This document shows positions 33,762 to 40,961 of a stretch of DNA of 64,000 nt, one piece after another. The notes beneath the pieces were generated by a model that saw nothing but the letters and a program-made list of their open reading frames with translations, was not told the origin of the DNA and ran no database searches. The stretch covers positions 100,894 through 164,893 of the IMG/VR virus record IMGVR_UViG_3300028829_006090; one strand, written 5' to 3'. This stretch comes from a virus. The position numbers and the translations under genes are program-made. The first letter of the stretch is position 1, and each line of letters begins with the position of its first letter.

Positions 33762-33913
33762 TCAGAACTTAACCTTGATGCCAATAAGAATAAACTCGAT
33801 ATTTCTTCTTTGTCTGTAATCTTCTCTGCGATGCTCTGCGTGGTGGCGCAGCCGGTCATCATCAATGGAGCATCGTTCGCCGAACTCATTCGGGGCATCT
33901 ACGTCCCATTGCT
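33762..33913 (-). pseudogene. 3' remnant of a small gene split by an insert
   Basis: The minus strand carries an open frame reading QWDVDAPNEFG then ERCSIDDDRLRHHAEHRRED and ending ...GIKVKF, with no start codon and a TAG directly upstream. Its first 11 codons are the same as the last sensible codons of the small gene at 34433-34525. Joining the two gives one continuous ~66-residue protein, so this is the displaced 3' part. Confidence 0.75.
33878..33913. repeat. 36-bp direct repeat, left copy
   Basis: Perfect 36-base direct repeat beginning CGCCGAACTCATTCGGGGCA; the second copy is at 34444-34479, 566 bases away. It bounds a GC-rich insert with two genes and contains the stop codon of the inserted zinc protein. 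Confidence 0.95.
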
Positions 33914-34077
33914 AGCGGTTCGGGGAGGCAATCGAGGCAGCAGCATAGGTCGCTGTGCGTCGTGCCAGGTGGGCAGGCCAGGCAGCACGGAATACACTGC
34001 TCCTGGCCGGTTTCTAGGTCGATTTGCTGCGTGCGGTCCAATGGCAGCGGGGTATCGCATTCGGTGCAAGTGTTCAT
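33886..34077 (-). CDS. Cys-rich zinc-type small protein (in insert)
   Basis: 63 residues from the ATG at 34077 (ATGA overlap with the previous gene). It holds CTECD, CIPCCLAC and LCCCLDC clusters, enough cysteines for one or two zinc ribbons. Base composition (GC-rich, CG-ending codons) differs from the surrounding genes, and the stop lies within the 36-bp repeat. It is part of the acquired cassette. Confidence 0.6.
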   Translation of the reverse strand: MNTCTECDTPLPLDRTQQIDLETGQEQCIPCCLACPPGTTHSDLCCCLDCLPEPLAMGRRCPE

Positions 34078-34433
34078 TTCGGCACCTCGCACCATTCGCC
34101 TAACACTTGGATGAGAAACCCCAGGCGATATGACCACCATTCGCCGAGGCGCCCATCCCACCTGATGACATCGGGCGCGGGCCTGTGCGCGTGCGATCGC
34201 CACAGTATTGGCCGATCCTTTGGGGCGATGTCGATCGGCTTCCAGGTGCGCTGTTCACTGAGCATGTGCGCACGGTTCTCGGCCTGCACCAGTTCCTCCG
34301 TGATTTCAGAAATCGTCACGGCATCCTCTCTGAGGCGGGCGGCGACAAGTGGCATCCTCCCCGGCCAGGAATACATTGCAAGGGGGTTCTCGCAGAACTT
34401 TGCCAGCGTTTCGTTATCGGTTCGCTCTGCCAT
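34074..34433 (-). CDS. DUF551-like small protein (in insert)
   Basis: 119 residues. The segment TWKPIDIAPKDRPILWRSHA and GEWWSYRLGFLIQ recall the DUF551-type phage proteins (W.pI..aPkD...l.....W) common in proteobacterial phages; recalled, not searched. The start overlaps the upstream stop as TAATG. GC-rich codon use marks it as foreign to this genome, with the next gene. Confidence 0.65.
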   Translation of the reverse strand: MAERTDNETLAKFCENPLAMYSWPGRMPLVAARLREDAVTISEITEELVQAENRAHMLSEQRTWKPIDIAPKDRPILWRSHAHRPAPDVIRWDGRLGEWWSYRLGFLIQVLGEWCEVPK

Positions 34434-34525
34434 TATGTCAGCCCGCCGAACTCATTCGGGGCATCTACGTCCCATTGCTTTACACTGTCGAAGTAGACGG
34501 CCTTCCAGTCTTTAGATACCGTCAT
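34433..34525 (-). pseudogene. 5' part of the split small gene
   Basis: Reads MTVSKDWKAVYFDSVKQWDV followed by DAPNEFG, then only GLT and a stop contributed by the insert. The start overlaps the stop of the gene at 34522 (ATGA), normal for this genome. The natural continuation lies at 33762-33913. A 30-residue product may still be made. Confidence 0.75.
34444..34479. repeat. 36-bp direct repeat, right copy
   Basis: Perfect match to 33878-33913. It encodes QWDVDAPNEFG of the interrupted gene, showing that the host gene sequence itself was duplicated at the insertion. Confidence 0.95.
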
Positions 34526-34830
34526 GCTCTGCTCTTCTGTTTTACTATCGGAACCAGTTGGTCTCTGATCCTGCCTACTCGGGCCAGTAGTACATCTATC
34601 TCATCCTGCAAGGTCTCTTCCGTGACTAGCGTACATAGACTAGCTGCGCAGCTACGTACCATATTGCGGGGAGGATTGGCCCGTCTGTCTGCTATCTGCC
34701 TGTGCTCTGACCGTACGATATTTAGAGACAGGTCTTTGTATACGCGTATGACTTCCCAATATCCTGCAGAGTATGGTCGGACAATGCTGCCGGCTCTTAT
34801 GCCTTTGTACTCGTCGAGTTCTTCTATCAT
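34522..34830 (-). CDS. Small soluble protein of unknown function
   Basis: 102 residues; first half beta-type (GSIVRPYSAGYWEVIRVYKD), second half helical with a basic tail. A GGGAGAGC site lies before the ATG. Its stop overlaps the start of the split gene. No family recognised. Confidence 0.6.
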   Translation of the reverse strand: MIEELDEYKGIRAGSIVRPYSAGYWEVIRVYKDLSLNIVRSEHRQIADRRANPPRNMVRSCAASLCTLVTEETLQDEIDVLLARVGRIRDQLVPIVKQKSRA

Positions 34831-34840
34831 GCTGCTCTCC

Positions 34841-34978
34841 CTATGTGGTTATCTCTAGTAGGCGCCATATACGCAGGAGCGGATACGAATTAGGTCTGCT
34901 CGGGCGGTTTCGTATTAGGAGATCTATATGAATCGACTGCTCGGCAGGCTCGGCCATAGGTTCGAACGAGAACCGCAC
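34841..34978 (-). CDS. Possible small gene with GTG start
   Basis: 45 residues (MRFSFEPMAEPAEQSIHIDL and on to RLLEITT) in the 170-base gap between two coupled genes. A purine-rich AGGGGG precedes the GTG by three bases, shorter than usual. An internal ATG at codon 8 is an alternative. It fills the gap neatly, but no homology is known. Confidence 0.35.
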   Translation of the reverse strand: MRFSFEPMAEPAEQSIHIDLLIRNRPSRPNSYPLLRIWRLLEITT

Positions 34979-35000
34979 TATCCCCCTATTCCACGGACAG

Positions 35001-35189
35001 TTAATTATCATCGTCAGCATTATTCTCCGCCCCTCTCCGGTGGGACACGTTCTGCATCCTGCCGCACCCTGCGCACCGGAACCCGATCATAAGGGTTCCA
35101 TCACTATCATACCAAGTCTCTACTTTACCTCCGTTCAGACCTAGTATGTGTGCCAGCCTGTGCAGGAGTCTGTGGATAGCCCTCCTCAC
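35001..35189 (-). CDS. Small zinc-binding-like protein
   Basis: 62 residues. Basic N-terminal helix (RRAIHRLLHRLAHILG), a central FRCAGCGRMQNVSHRRG with CAGC and His residues that could bind zinc, and an acidic end. The ATG overlaps the stop of the GT9-like gene (ATGA). Confidence 0.6.
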   Translation of the reverse strand: MRRAIHRLLHRLAHILGLNGGKVETWYDSDGTLMIGFRCAGCGRMQNVSHRRGAENNADDDN

Positions 35190-36946
35190 GTCTCTTCTCC
35201 CTGGTCCTCGGTAGGTGTATCCTCTGCAGCCTTGTCGGCCTTACGCGCTGCTGCAGCAGCATCGTGTGTTGCCTGCATCTTACGTCGGACCTCGTCCGCT
35301 TCCTTCTTCCGCGCCTCGGCTGCCTCTTTCTCTAGCTGCTCTCTGTTATCGATAGCGTGCTGGATCTTCTTCTGGACGCATTCCGGCTTCTCGTAGGTCT
35401 TAACTGTCCACTTTTCTGCGTCTTCTGAAGAGAAGTCGTATGCGTCCTGGTACATCCGGACCTTGTCCACTACGCTGTCTACTGTGATCATGTCCATGCA
35501 CTTAGGGATTACCTGCCCTGAATTGGAGACGACCGGCATGTGGCACAGCTTGGTGTCTTCCTTTGTATCGTAGTCCTTCTCGTCTCCGTCCAACATAGGC
35601 TCTACTCGAGACTTCCAGCACCCTCCGTGCGAATTACATGGGAGCGCCCCGCATGTGTGGAGGTATTGGTGGTGAGAGTATGCTTCCCACATGGTAGGCT
35701 CTCTGCCTCCTGCGATGACCACACAGGGACGAGTGGCCCTCTTGTATCGAGGATGCATCTCTACAGCTGCTGCGAGGTGCATAGGGTAGGATATAGGCGT
35801 AACTACTCCTGCCGCGTGGTACATGAGGCGGATGAACTGACGGTGAGAGGTCTTGCCTCTTAGGTCTATGACATTGTCCCCTGTCAGATCCGGGTGATAG
35901 TGCTGCGGATTGTCTGCCCCTACCTGTACCCATGTGATGTCCGGCGTCCGATCGATCAGTTCCTGGAATCTCGCGACCTCCCATAGCTTAGCTGTGTAGT
36001 CGTGCTTACGGCCAGCGTCGATTATCCAGAACGGAATGTCCCGCCCGACTATCTCATGTACCTGAGAGTACCAAGACTTCTCCTGCTCTGACAGGTACAC
36101 AGCACCGTGGGCTGCCGTCTGGTCGATGGGCAGTCCTAGCTTTGCCTCCAAGTCCTTGCGAAAGCCGTGGCAGAAGTGATGGGCGCCCCGATTGCTGGTG
36201 TTTACAAGATTGTACTCCATTCGTACCCACATAGCATCTGGATCGGAGTCCTCTATGTGCGTATGGTTGGGGTTGTTCTCCCATATCTCGTGAGCCGGTG
36301 TCCGCATGCATGTGATGAACATGCCCGGGTAGGACCTATGTAGATCGTCTACCGCCCTGGAGAGCATAATAAGATCTCCGGGACTCTGGTGCTGCGAGAT
36401 GAAGAGCTTAACCGGCGCCGTACATTCCTCTAGGATGCTGGGGGCACCTGCCGGCCGAGGAGCCAGTACTTCCTTATTCAGACTGGCTGCCGCTTCTGTG
36501 AATGCGGACCTAGTGGTCTTAGCGGGCAGGCCGTCTGATGTAGTGGCGGACTCTACGGATATCGGCAGATTCTTTGTGCTCTTAGGCAGACGTGCTGTTT
36601 TTGCCACCAGTACGTCTCGGCGGCAAATGTCGGCGTACCGCTGCTCGATCTGCTCCCGGGGAGTTTTAGTAGGTACGCGCATGGGCTGGGTAGCTCCTTG
36701 CGCGCCCTTGCGGACGAACTCTACCTTACCGGCCTTCAGCTTGGATACGAAGTCGGGAGACACTTGGATCTTCTTAGACTTCAGAGAGTCTATTGGGATT
36801 CCCAGCTTATCTGACATTAGAGCAAGAGCGTCCTCATCCAGCACAGCCGTAGGAGCCTCTGTATCTGAGCCTTCAGGAACGTCCGGAACCTTAGGCTCTG
36901 TAGGTACCAGCTTAAGCTCGGTAGGGTTTACGAGTACGTCCGACAT
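35186..36946 (-). CDS. GT9-like (heptosyltransferase-type) protein with flanking extensions
   Basis: 586 residues. A disordered N-terminus (about 1-175, with KTPREQIEQRYADICRRD) precedes a GT-B domain: LFISQHQSPGDLIMLSRAVD resembles the GD.(l/v) start of GT9 enzymes, and TSHRQFIRLMYHAAGVVTPI and YPMHLAAAVEM match their acceptor/donor loop (S.....HlAaA). A Cys-rich stretch (CGALPCNSHGGCWKSR) and a charged coiled-coil tail follow. GT9 members add heptose or similar sugars. It lies apart from the main glycan block but probably serves the same pathway. Confidence 0.7.
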   Translation of the reverse strand: MSDVLVNPTELKLVPTEPKVPDVPEGSDTEAPTAVLDEDALALMSDKLGIPIDSLKSKKIQVSPDFVSKLKAGKVEFVRKGAQGATQPMRVPTKTPREQIEQRYADICRRDVLVAKTARLPKSTKNLPISVESATTSDGLPAKTTRSAFTEAAASLNKEVLAPRPAGAPSILEECTAPVKLFISQHQSPGDLIMLSRAVDDLHRSYPGMFITCMRTPAHEIWENNPNHTHIEDSDPDAMWVRMEYNLVNTSNRGAHHFCHGFRKDLEAKLGLPIDQTAAHGAVYLSEQEKSWYSQVHEIVGRDIPFWIIDAGRKHDYTAKLWEVARFQELIDRTPDITWVQVGADNPQHYHPDLTGDNVIDLRGKTSHRQFIRLMYHAAGVVTPISYPMHLAAAVEMHPRYKRATRPCVVIAGGREPTMWEAYSHHQYLHTCGALPCNSHGGCWKSRVEPMLDGDEKDYDTKEDTKLCHMPVVSNSGQVIPKCMDMITVDSVVDKVRMYQDAYDFSSEDAEKWTVKTYEKPECVQKKIQHAIDNREQLEKEAAEARKKEADEVRRKMQATHDAAAAARKADKAAEDTPTEDQGEET

Positions 36947-37651
36947 CTATTTCTGCTCCTCCTCTGCGAGCTGCTTGCGAAGCTCTTGTCCTTCCTTGAT
37001 GACCTCGATGTAGTCGTCGAGTCGGCGGAGCAACGGCCCTGAGTTAACTGTAGAGGGCCACAGGCCTTCCTCCATCCACTCTGCGATGACCGCCTTGCGT
37101 AGCTCCGGAGAGAGCCCTGCAAGGACGGACAGCATGCCTTGGAACTCGCTGTCTCCGTCTTGTAGCGGACGGATGCCGATAGCCATACGAGGAACTGTGA
37201 ACAGGTAGCAAAAGTAGGACTGCACAAAGAACGTGCAGAATGCTCCGTATACCTCTTCCCCTCTGTCCTGGGAGCGGACCTCTTCGTATAGCTGGCTGAA
37301 CAGCGGCACTCCCTGCAGATTGTCGGACACAGACTCGTTCCATACCTTGGCGATTAGCTGCCCGATGCAGTCTAAGAGCTCGATGGCCTTCTCGTCGTCC
37401 TTATACAGAAGCTGCGTGGCGGCCTGCAGGCTCTCCTTCATAAGGAACGGCATGCAGTGTCCGATGTCTCGGTGAATAGGGTCGCACACTACTCCGGTAA
37501 CCGCCGACCGTACGCCGCCGAATGAGGTAGCGTACTTGCCCTTGTGATCTAGCATCTGAGTGCCGCGGAGGTGCTGGGCTCCCTTCCAATCTCCTTCAGG
37601 CGGGGGAGTTGGCGGAGGAGTCTGGGGTGTGTCGGTAGATGTATTTGCCAT
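36947..37651 (-). CDS. Protein of unknown function between two transferase-like genes
   Basis: 234 residues. A Pro/Thr-rich start is followed by a mostly helical domain (QAATQLLYKDDEKAIELLDC, SQLYEEVRSQDRGEEVYG) and a hydrophobic strip near 143-157 (FCTFFVQSYFCYLFTV). The ATG has AAGGAGA seven bases upstream and lies 56 bases inside the preceding gene. The acidic end is coiled. No family recognised. Confidence 0.6.
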   Translation of the reverse strand: MANTSTDTPQTPPPTPPPEGDWKGAQHLRGTQMLDHKGKYATSFGGVRSAVTGVVCDPIHRDIGHCMPFLMKESLQAATQLLYKDDEKAIELLDCIGQLIAKVWNESVSDNLQGVPLFSQLYEEVRSQDRGEEVYGAFCTFFVQSYFCYLFTVPRMAIGIRPLQDGDSEFQGMLSVLAGLSPELRKAVIAEWMEEGLWPSTVNSGPLLRRLDDYIEVIKEGQELRKQLAEEEQK

Positions 37652-38945
37652 GATGGTCTCCTTTGATGGTGCGTAGCTGTACTACGTTCTTGTGTGGAAG
37701 GTATTTGCTCCATACAGGAGCGAGCTGTTGTGGTGACTCTAGGGCCGCCTTCTCGAATAGAGCGTATAGAGGCTGTACGATAGCACTCTTCTTGCAGCTA
37801 GAGCATCCGGATGTCTTGGCAGCGTTCGCAAGATCGTCGGCGATCTTCTGCAGGACGTCCGCTGGGAATAGCGCAGGAGCCTCTTCTCGGAACTTAGGGA
37901 CTAGTGCTACAAGATCCTTGGGGCGAACGACTGCGTTCTTTGTATTCTCCTGTAGGGAGTGCTCCCGGCGCACGTCCGCGGCAGATGTCTTAAGGATGTC
38001 GGACAAGGATAGGTCCTTAGCGAAAGATATCTGGTGCCGGCAGTGCTCCATAAGATAGTTCGAAGGATATACCGGTATCTCGAACGGAGATCTATCTATA
38101 GCTGATATGCGGATCCCTATCTCTGAGAACTTCTTAAAGATATTCGGGAACACCTGGTGCAGGCTGGCATAGGTCTTACGCTTCCTGTCCGCTTCCTCCT
38201 TCTTAGGGATATCTCCCGAGAAGTAGAAGTCCGATAGCTCTGTGGAAAGATCTACTCCCGACATCACTATATTGTTGAAGCCCAGTACGGCGGCCAGAGA
38301 TAGCCCCAGGGTAGTAGAGGTCCGTACTCGCATAAAGGACAGCTCCCGAGGATCCGATACAAATGTATCCACAGTACCGGAGAACGCTTTAGTAGATAGG
38401 TTAGCTGGTAGATCCTTAGCTGACTTGATCAGCTGCTTGTTCCTCCGGAAGTCGTACAGAGGCTTGTCGTAGAACTGCTCTAGTACGAAGGATACCGTAT
38501 GCTGGCTAGTGAATGCTGCTGGGTGGTAGGAGAGCACGTCTCGGGCTCCTATCCAGTAGTCCGCATACGGCACGGCAGCTATTGCATTGCCTATGGCGAT
38601 GATGGGGATCCCTAGCTTATGCACCTCCTCTAAGCGGGCCGGGCTGAGGCTGGGCCCGGCTCCCGCTAGTACACACATGCCCTCTGAGTATATAGGTGGA
38701 ATGCCTATAGGGGCGAGCGCCTCCACGCGCTTCCTAAAGAGACTCCCTTGCTCTACTGCCTCATCGTTGTAGCGCAGCGTGTCTCTCTGTGTTCCTGTCT
38801 CCTGCAGGATAAGGTCGTCAAATTTCCTGGTCTCCTCGAATAGCGCACGCTTGCTCGTGCCTTCTAGCGCAGACGCTAGGATTAGACGCATATCGCCGCT
38901 ACGGACGAAGCTGGGCCGTAGGCCGTATCTGGTCGCCTTACTCAT
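37596..38945 (-). CDS. DUF115/MAF-like glycosyltransferase-type protein
   Basis: 449 residues. CVLAGAGPSLSPARLEEVHK, GIPIIAIGNAIAAVPYADYW and STTLGLSLAAVLGFNNIVMS with GVDLS follow the DUF115/motility-accessory-factor pattern, a Rossmann-like fold related to sialyltransferase-type GTs that glycosylate flagellins. The C-terminal third is helical with CSSCKK. This is a candidate for attaching the phage sugar to a protein. The start overlaps the stop of the NrdR-like gene (ATGA). Confidence 0.65.
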   Translation of the reverse strand: MSKATRYGLRPSFVRSGDMRLILASALEGTSKRALFEETRKFDDLILQETGTQRDTLRYNDEAVEQGSLFRKRVEALAPIGIPPIYSEGMCVLAGAGPSLSPARLEEVHKLGIPIIAIGNAIAAVPYADYWIGARDVLSYHPAAFTSQHTVSFVLEQFYDKPLYDFRRNKQLIKSAKDLPANLSTKAFSGTVDTFVSDPRELSFMRVRTSTTLGLSLAAVLGFNNIVMSGVDLSTELSDFYFSGDIPKKEEADRKRKTYASLHQVFPNIFKKFSEIGIRISAIDRSPFEIPVYPSNYLMEHCRHQISFAKDLSLSDILKTSAADVRREHSLQENTKNAVVRPKDLVALVPKFREEAPALFPADVLQKIADDLANAAKTSGCSSCKKSAIVQPLYALFEKAALESPQQLAPVWSKYLPHKNVVQLRTIKGDHHGKYIYRHTPDSSANSPA

Positions 38946-39112
38946 TCCCTATACTTTCTCCTATCCGGATCGTTCTCTCTGGTCTCTATAGTGGCGAAGC
39001 GTGCTCTGCACTCTGCACAGTGTCTTTCTCGGAGGACCTTGCAGTCTCCATTCTCCGAGTACGCTGTCGTGCTGAGTACCTTTGTACGCTGGCCACAATC
39101 TCTACACTTCAC
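38942..39112 (-). CDS. NrdR-type zinc ribbon protein (GTG start)
   Basis: 56 residues starting at GTG with AGGTGA six bases upstream. It reads MKCRDCGQRTKVLSTTAYSE then NGDCKVLRERHCAECRARFA followed by TIE, a close parallel of the NrdR N-terminal zinc ribbon (C..C ... RRR.C..C..RFTT.E). The four cysteines are C3, C6, C32 and C35. The ATP-cone domain of NrdR is absent. It could bind DNA as a small regulator. It overlaps the DUF115-like gene by ATGA, and a promoter-like motif lies just upstream. Confidence 0.75.
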   Translation of the reverse strand: MKCRDCGQRTKVLSTTAYSENGDCKVLRERHCAECRARFATIETRENDPDRRKYRE

Positions 39113-39118
39113 GCGTAT

Positions 39119-39310
39119 TCACCTGGAAATAGCATACGTATGCCATTTCTCCTCTAACGACGACTCGTCGACTATCGAGGCGGAGGAATGGAGATCCTCC
39201 GATACATCTAAGGGGTTCTTCATAGGCGGGGAGGTCGGCTTCTCCATTAAAGCTGCTCCTGGCTTATCTTCCTCTGCTCTGCTAGAGCTGCTCTCGTCTG
39301 TCTTATCCAT
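39119..39310 (-). CDS. Small acidic protein
   Basis: 63 residues from the ATG at 39310, which has GGAGG six bases upstream. Rich in Ser, Glu and Pro, probably disordered (DESSSSRAEEDKPG, PPMKNPLDVSEDLHSS). It is the first gene after a strong terminator, so it heads the transcript toward the NrdR-like and DUF115-like genes. No family recognised. Confidence 0.6.
   Translation of the reverse strand: MDKTDESSSSRAEEDKPGAALMEKPTSPPMKNPLDVSEDLHSSASIVDESSLEEKWHTYAISR
39130..39145 (-). promoter_or_regulatory. Promoter-like 16-bp motif, copy 3 (near-palindromic)
   Basis: The minus strand reads TGGCATACGTATGCTA, two differences from the consensus. It lies inside the 3' end of the small acidic gene and ends 17 bases before the GTG at 39112, the same spacing seen at copies 2 and 5. 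Confidence 0.4.
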
Positions 39311-39379
39311 ATAGCCTCCACATATTCCGTATATATGTAGTAAGGATAGGGCGTATATTCCGTAGGGCAACAGCAGATA

Positions 39380-39419
39380 CAAAAAAAAAAACCTCCGCCC
39401 CTGGTGAGGAGGCGGAGGT
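39380..39419 (-). terminator. Strong rho-independent terminator
   Basis: On the minus strand ACCTCCGCC and GGCGGAGGT pair perfectly (9 bp, 11-base loop) and are followed by a run of eleven U. It ends whatever is transcribed from the 39420-39536 interval and isolates the small acidic gene's transcript. Confidence 0.95.
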
Positions 39420-39530
39420 CAGGGAGCGGGATGGGCGGCCACACAACCGAGCCATCCTCTGAGCGCAAGAGCTACCTGCGCATAACAACACACGCTATAG
39501 ACTATAGCGGGGAATTCTAATTATGTGAGT
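39380..39530 (-). ncRNA. Possible small RNA between two terminators
   Basis: The interval between the terminators carries no gene, yet ends in the strong terminator, so a separate short transcript is likely. On the minus strand it could fold into CGCTATA/TATAGCG (39493-39509) and GGATGG/CCATCC stems before the terminator stem. The promoter is not identified. Candidate only. Confidence 0.3.
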
Positions 39531-39536
39531 GCGGTT

Positions 39537-39601
39537 AAAAAAAAGAGCCCCGCCACGGCTTCACAAGCACGTCGTACGTGTTGGAGAGGCATGTGGCGGG
39601 G
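39537..39601 (-). terminator. Terminator-like structure after the gene at 39680
   Basis: On the minus strand CCCCGCCAC and GTGGCGGGG pair perfectly around an inner CACGT-ACGTG stem, followed after three bases by eight U. It sits about 80 bases beyond the stop at 39680 and should end the large structural operon to the right. Confidence 0.85.
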
Positions 39602-39679
39602 ATTGGGAGAAGGGCCCGATGTTTTCGGTCTACCTACGCGCTATAGGCTCTTACTCACAAGGGGCTGATCTTGCGTATA

Positions 39680-40276
39680 TTACGCGGTGGCGATGCCTCG
39701 AAGCTTCTGCCGTTTAGCCAATGCCTGGATGAGAGCACCAGTGGCCGCGCCTGCGGCGCCCAGGCCTACGGCCTTACCCACGTTGATGCCTTCGCCCTTC
39801 GTAGCGTCGTGCGCTAAGGAGAGACCTACGCCGGCCGTACCGCCGATTGCTGCTCCGCCGCCAAGCTCGCCGACAATCTGTCGGATCTTATCGCGGTTAG
39901 AGGGTCCGGATGTCGAGGGTCCGGATGTCGAGGGGACTGGAACACTGGCCGGGGCGTACTTAGCCATCTGCAGTCCATTCTTTGACTGGTCGATCTCTTT
40001 GACTTGCTGCTCGAGTTCCAGTTTTTTCTGGGGATCCCAGGGGTCGTCGGTTTCCTCGTCATCGTCGAATGGGTTCGGAGCTCCTAGGGACGTAAATAGT
40101 CTGGGCGCAGGGGGCGCAGGGGGCGCATGGGGCTCAGGGGGGCGCGAGGCGGCGGTCTCTGCGGCTTCGATCGCATCCAAAGAAATCTCATCAGCAGCAG
40201 CTGCCTGCTTGTGAAGGTAGCCGAGCTGGAAGCCCTGAACGGGAATGCTGTCTGTCTGGTAAGTGGTATCGGGCAT
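39680..40276 (-). CDS. Glycine-rich membrane-type protein with GY/KQA tag
   Basis: 198 residues. The N-terminus includes FQLGYLHKQA (tag plus Lys-x-Ala motif at 16-25). The middle is Pro/Asp/Ser-rich; the C-terminal 60 residues are a glycine/alanine-rich membrane hairpin (GGGAAIGGTAGVGLSLAHDA, GKAVGLGAAGAATGALIQAL) ending in KRQK. Very similar in build to the next protein upstream, so the pair may be paralogues. A GGAG site precedes the ATG by 8 bases. Confidence 0.72.
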   Translation of the reverse strand: MPDTTYQTDSIPVQGFQLGYLHKQAAAADEISLDAIEAAETAASRPPEPHAPPAPPAPRLFTSLGAPNPFDDDEETDDPWDPQKKLELEQQVKEIDQSKNGLQMAKYAPASVPVPSTSGPSTSGPSNRDKIRQIVGELGGGAAIGGTAGVGLSLAHDATKGEGINVGKAVGLGAAGAATGALIQALAKRQKLRGIATA

Positions 40277-40364
40277 TTGTGTTCTCCGTGTAGGTAAATG
40301 CTAAGTAAGTGGACGGTACTGTATAAATGAGCAGGAGTCAAGTATAACCGCAGCTCGAGGTAGG

Positions 40365-40961
40365 TTAGGACATTCCGCCGAAGTCTATATATCCCCGCAC
40401 TGCCGGCGGGAGGTTGGAAGCCGAGATGTTGCCTTCTCTGTCTTTAGTAGCGCCCTGGTATGCTAGCTGCAGTAGCGCCCCGGTCGGTGCTCCGATCAGA
40501 GCTGCTAGCAGGGCTCTCTTGACGTGGAGGCCCTTCTTAGAGGCTGCGTCTACCAACAAGGAGATCCCGGTACCCGCAGTAGCTCCTATTGCTGCTCCGG
40601 GAGCAAGGGACTTGGTCCGTGTTGTATACGTCTTCGGCTCGGGTGATCCCTTGCTGTCGTACCGCTGGATATCCGCATGTGCTCCAGCTATTACGGGCTT
40701 CTCTGCCAGATCTTCGTCCGGTTCGCTAAGCTGCGCGAGGGCTTGTAAAATCACAGGATCTCTTGGAGGCGGCCGCTGCTGCCATCCCGACCCTAAGAGA
40801 TCTTCTGCGTCGGGCGTACGTGGGATCAGGTTGTCAGCTGTAAGCTCTCCTGGCGCTACGTTCGGCCGGGAATCGTTAAGAACAACTCCACTGCTGCTGG
40901 GGATTACGACGTCTTCGGCGGACTTGAGGAATTGGGATAGTATGTTCTTATACTTGCTCAT
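40365..40961 (-). CDS. Glycine-rich membrane-type protein, paralogue-like
   Basis: 198 residues. FLKSA at 11-15 is the Lys-x-Ala motif. The C-terminal part (PGAAIGATAGTGISLLVDAA, ALLAALIGAPTGALLQLAYQ) matches the order and length of the hairpin in the downstream protein (AxIGxTAGxGxSLxxDAxxK). Coupled to the upstream gene by TAATG. Probably a virion protein that can enter membranes (inference). Confidence 0.72.
   Translation of the reverse strand: MSKYKNILSQFLKSAEDVVIPSSSGVVLNDSRPNVAPGELTADNLIPRTPDAEDLLGSGWQQRPPPRDPVILQALAQLSEPDEDLAEKPVIAGAHADIQRYDSKGSPEPKTYTTRTKSLAPGAAIGATAGTGISLLVDAASKKGLHVKRALLAALIGAPTGALLQLAYQGATKDREGNISASNLPPAVRGYIDFGGMS

Noticed and set aside
33886-34479. Insertion sequence between the 36-bp repeats
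   Set aside because: No transposase and no terminal inverted repeats; the cassette carries only two small genes.
34930-34990. GGTTCGAAC sequence resembling a tRNA T loop
   Set aside because: No matching acceptor or anticodon arms can be formed around it.
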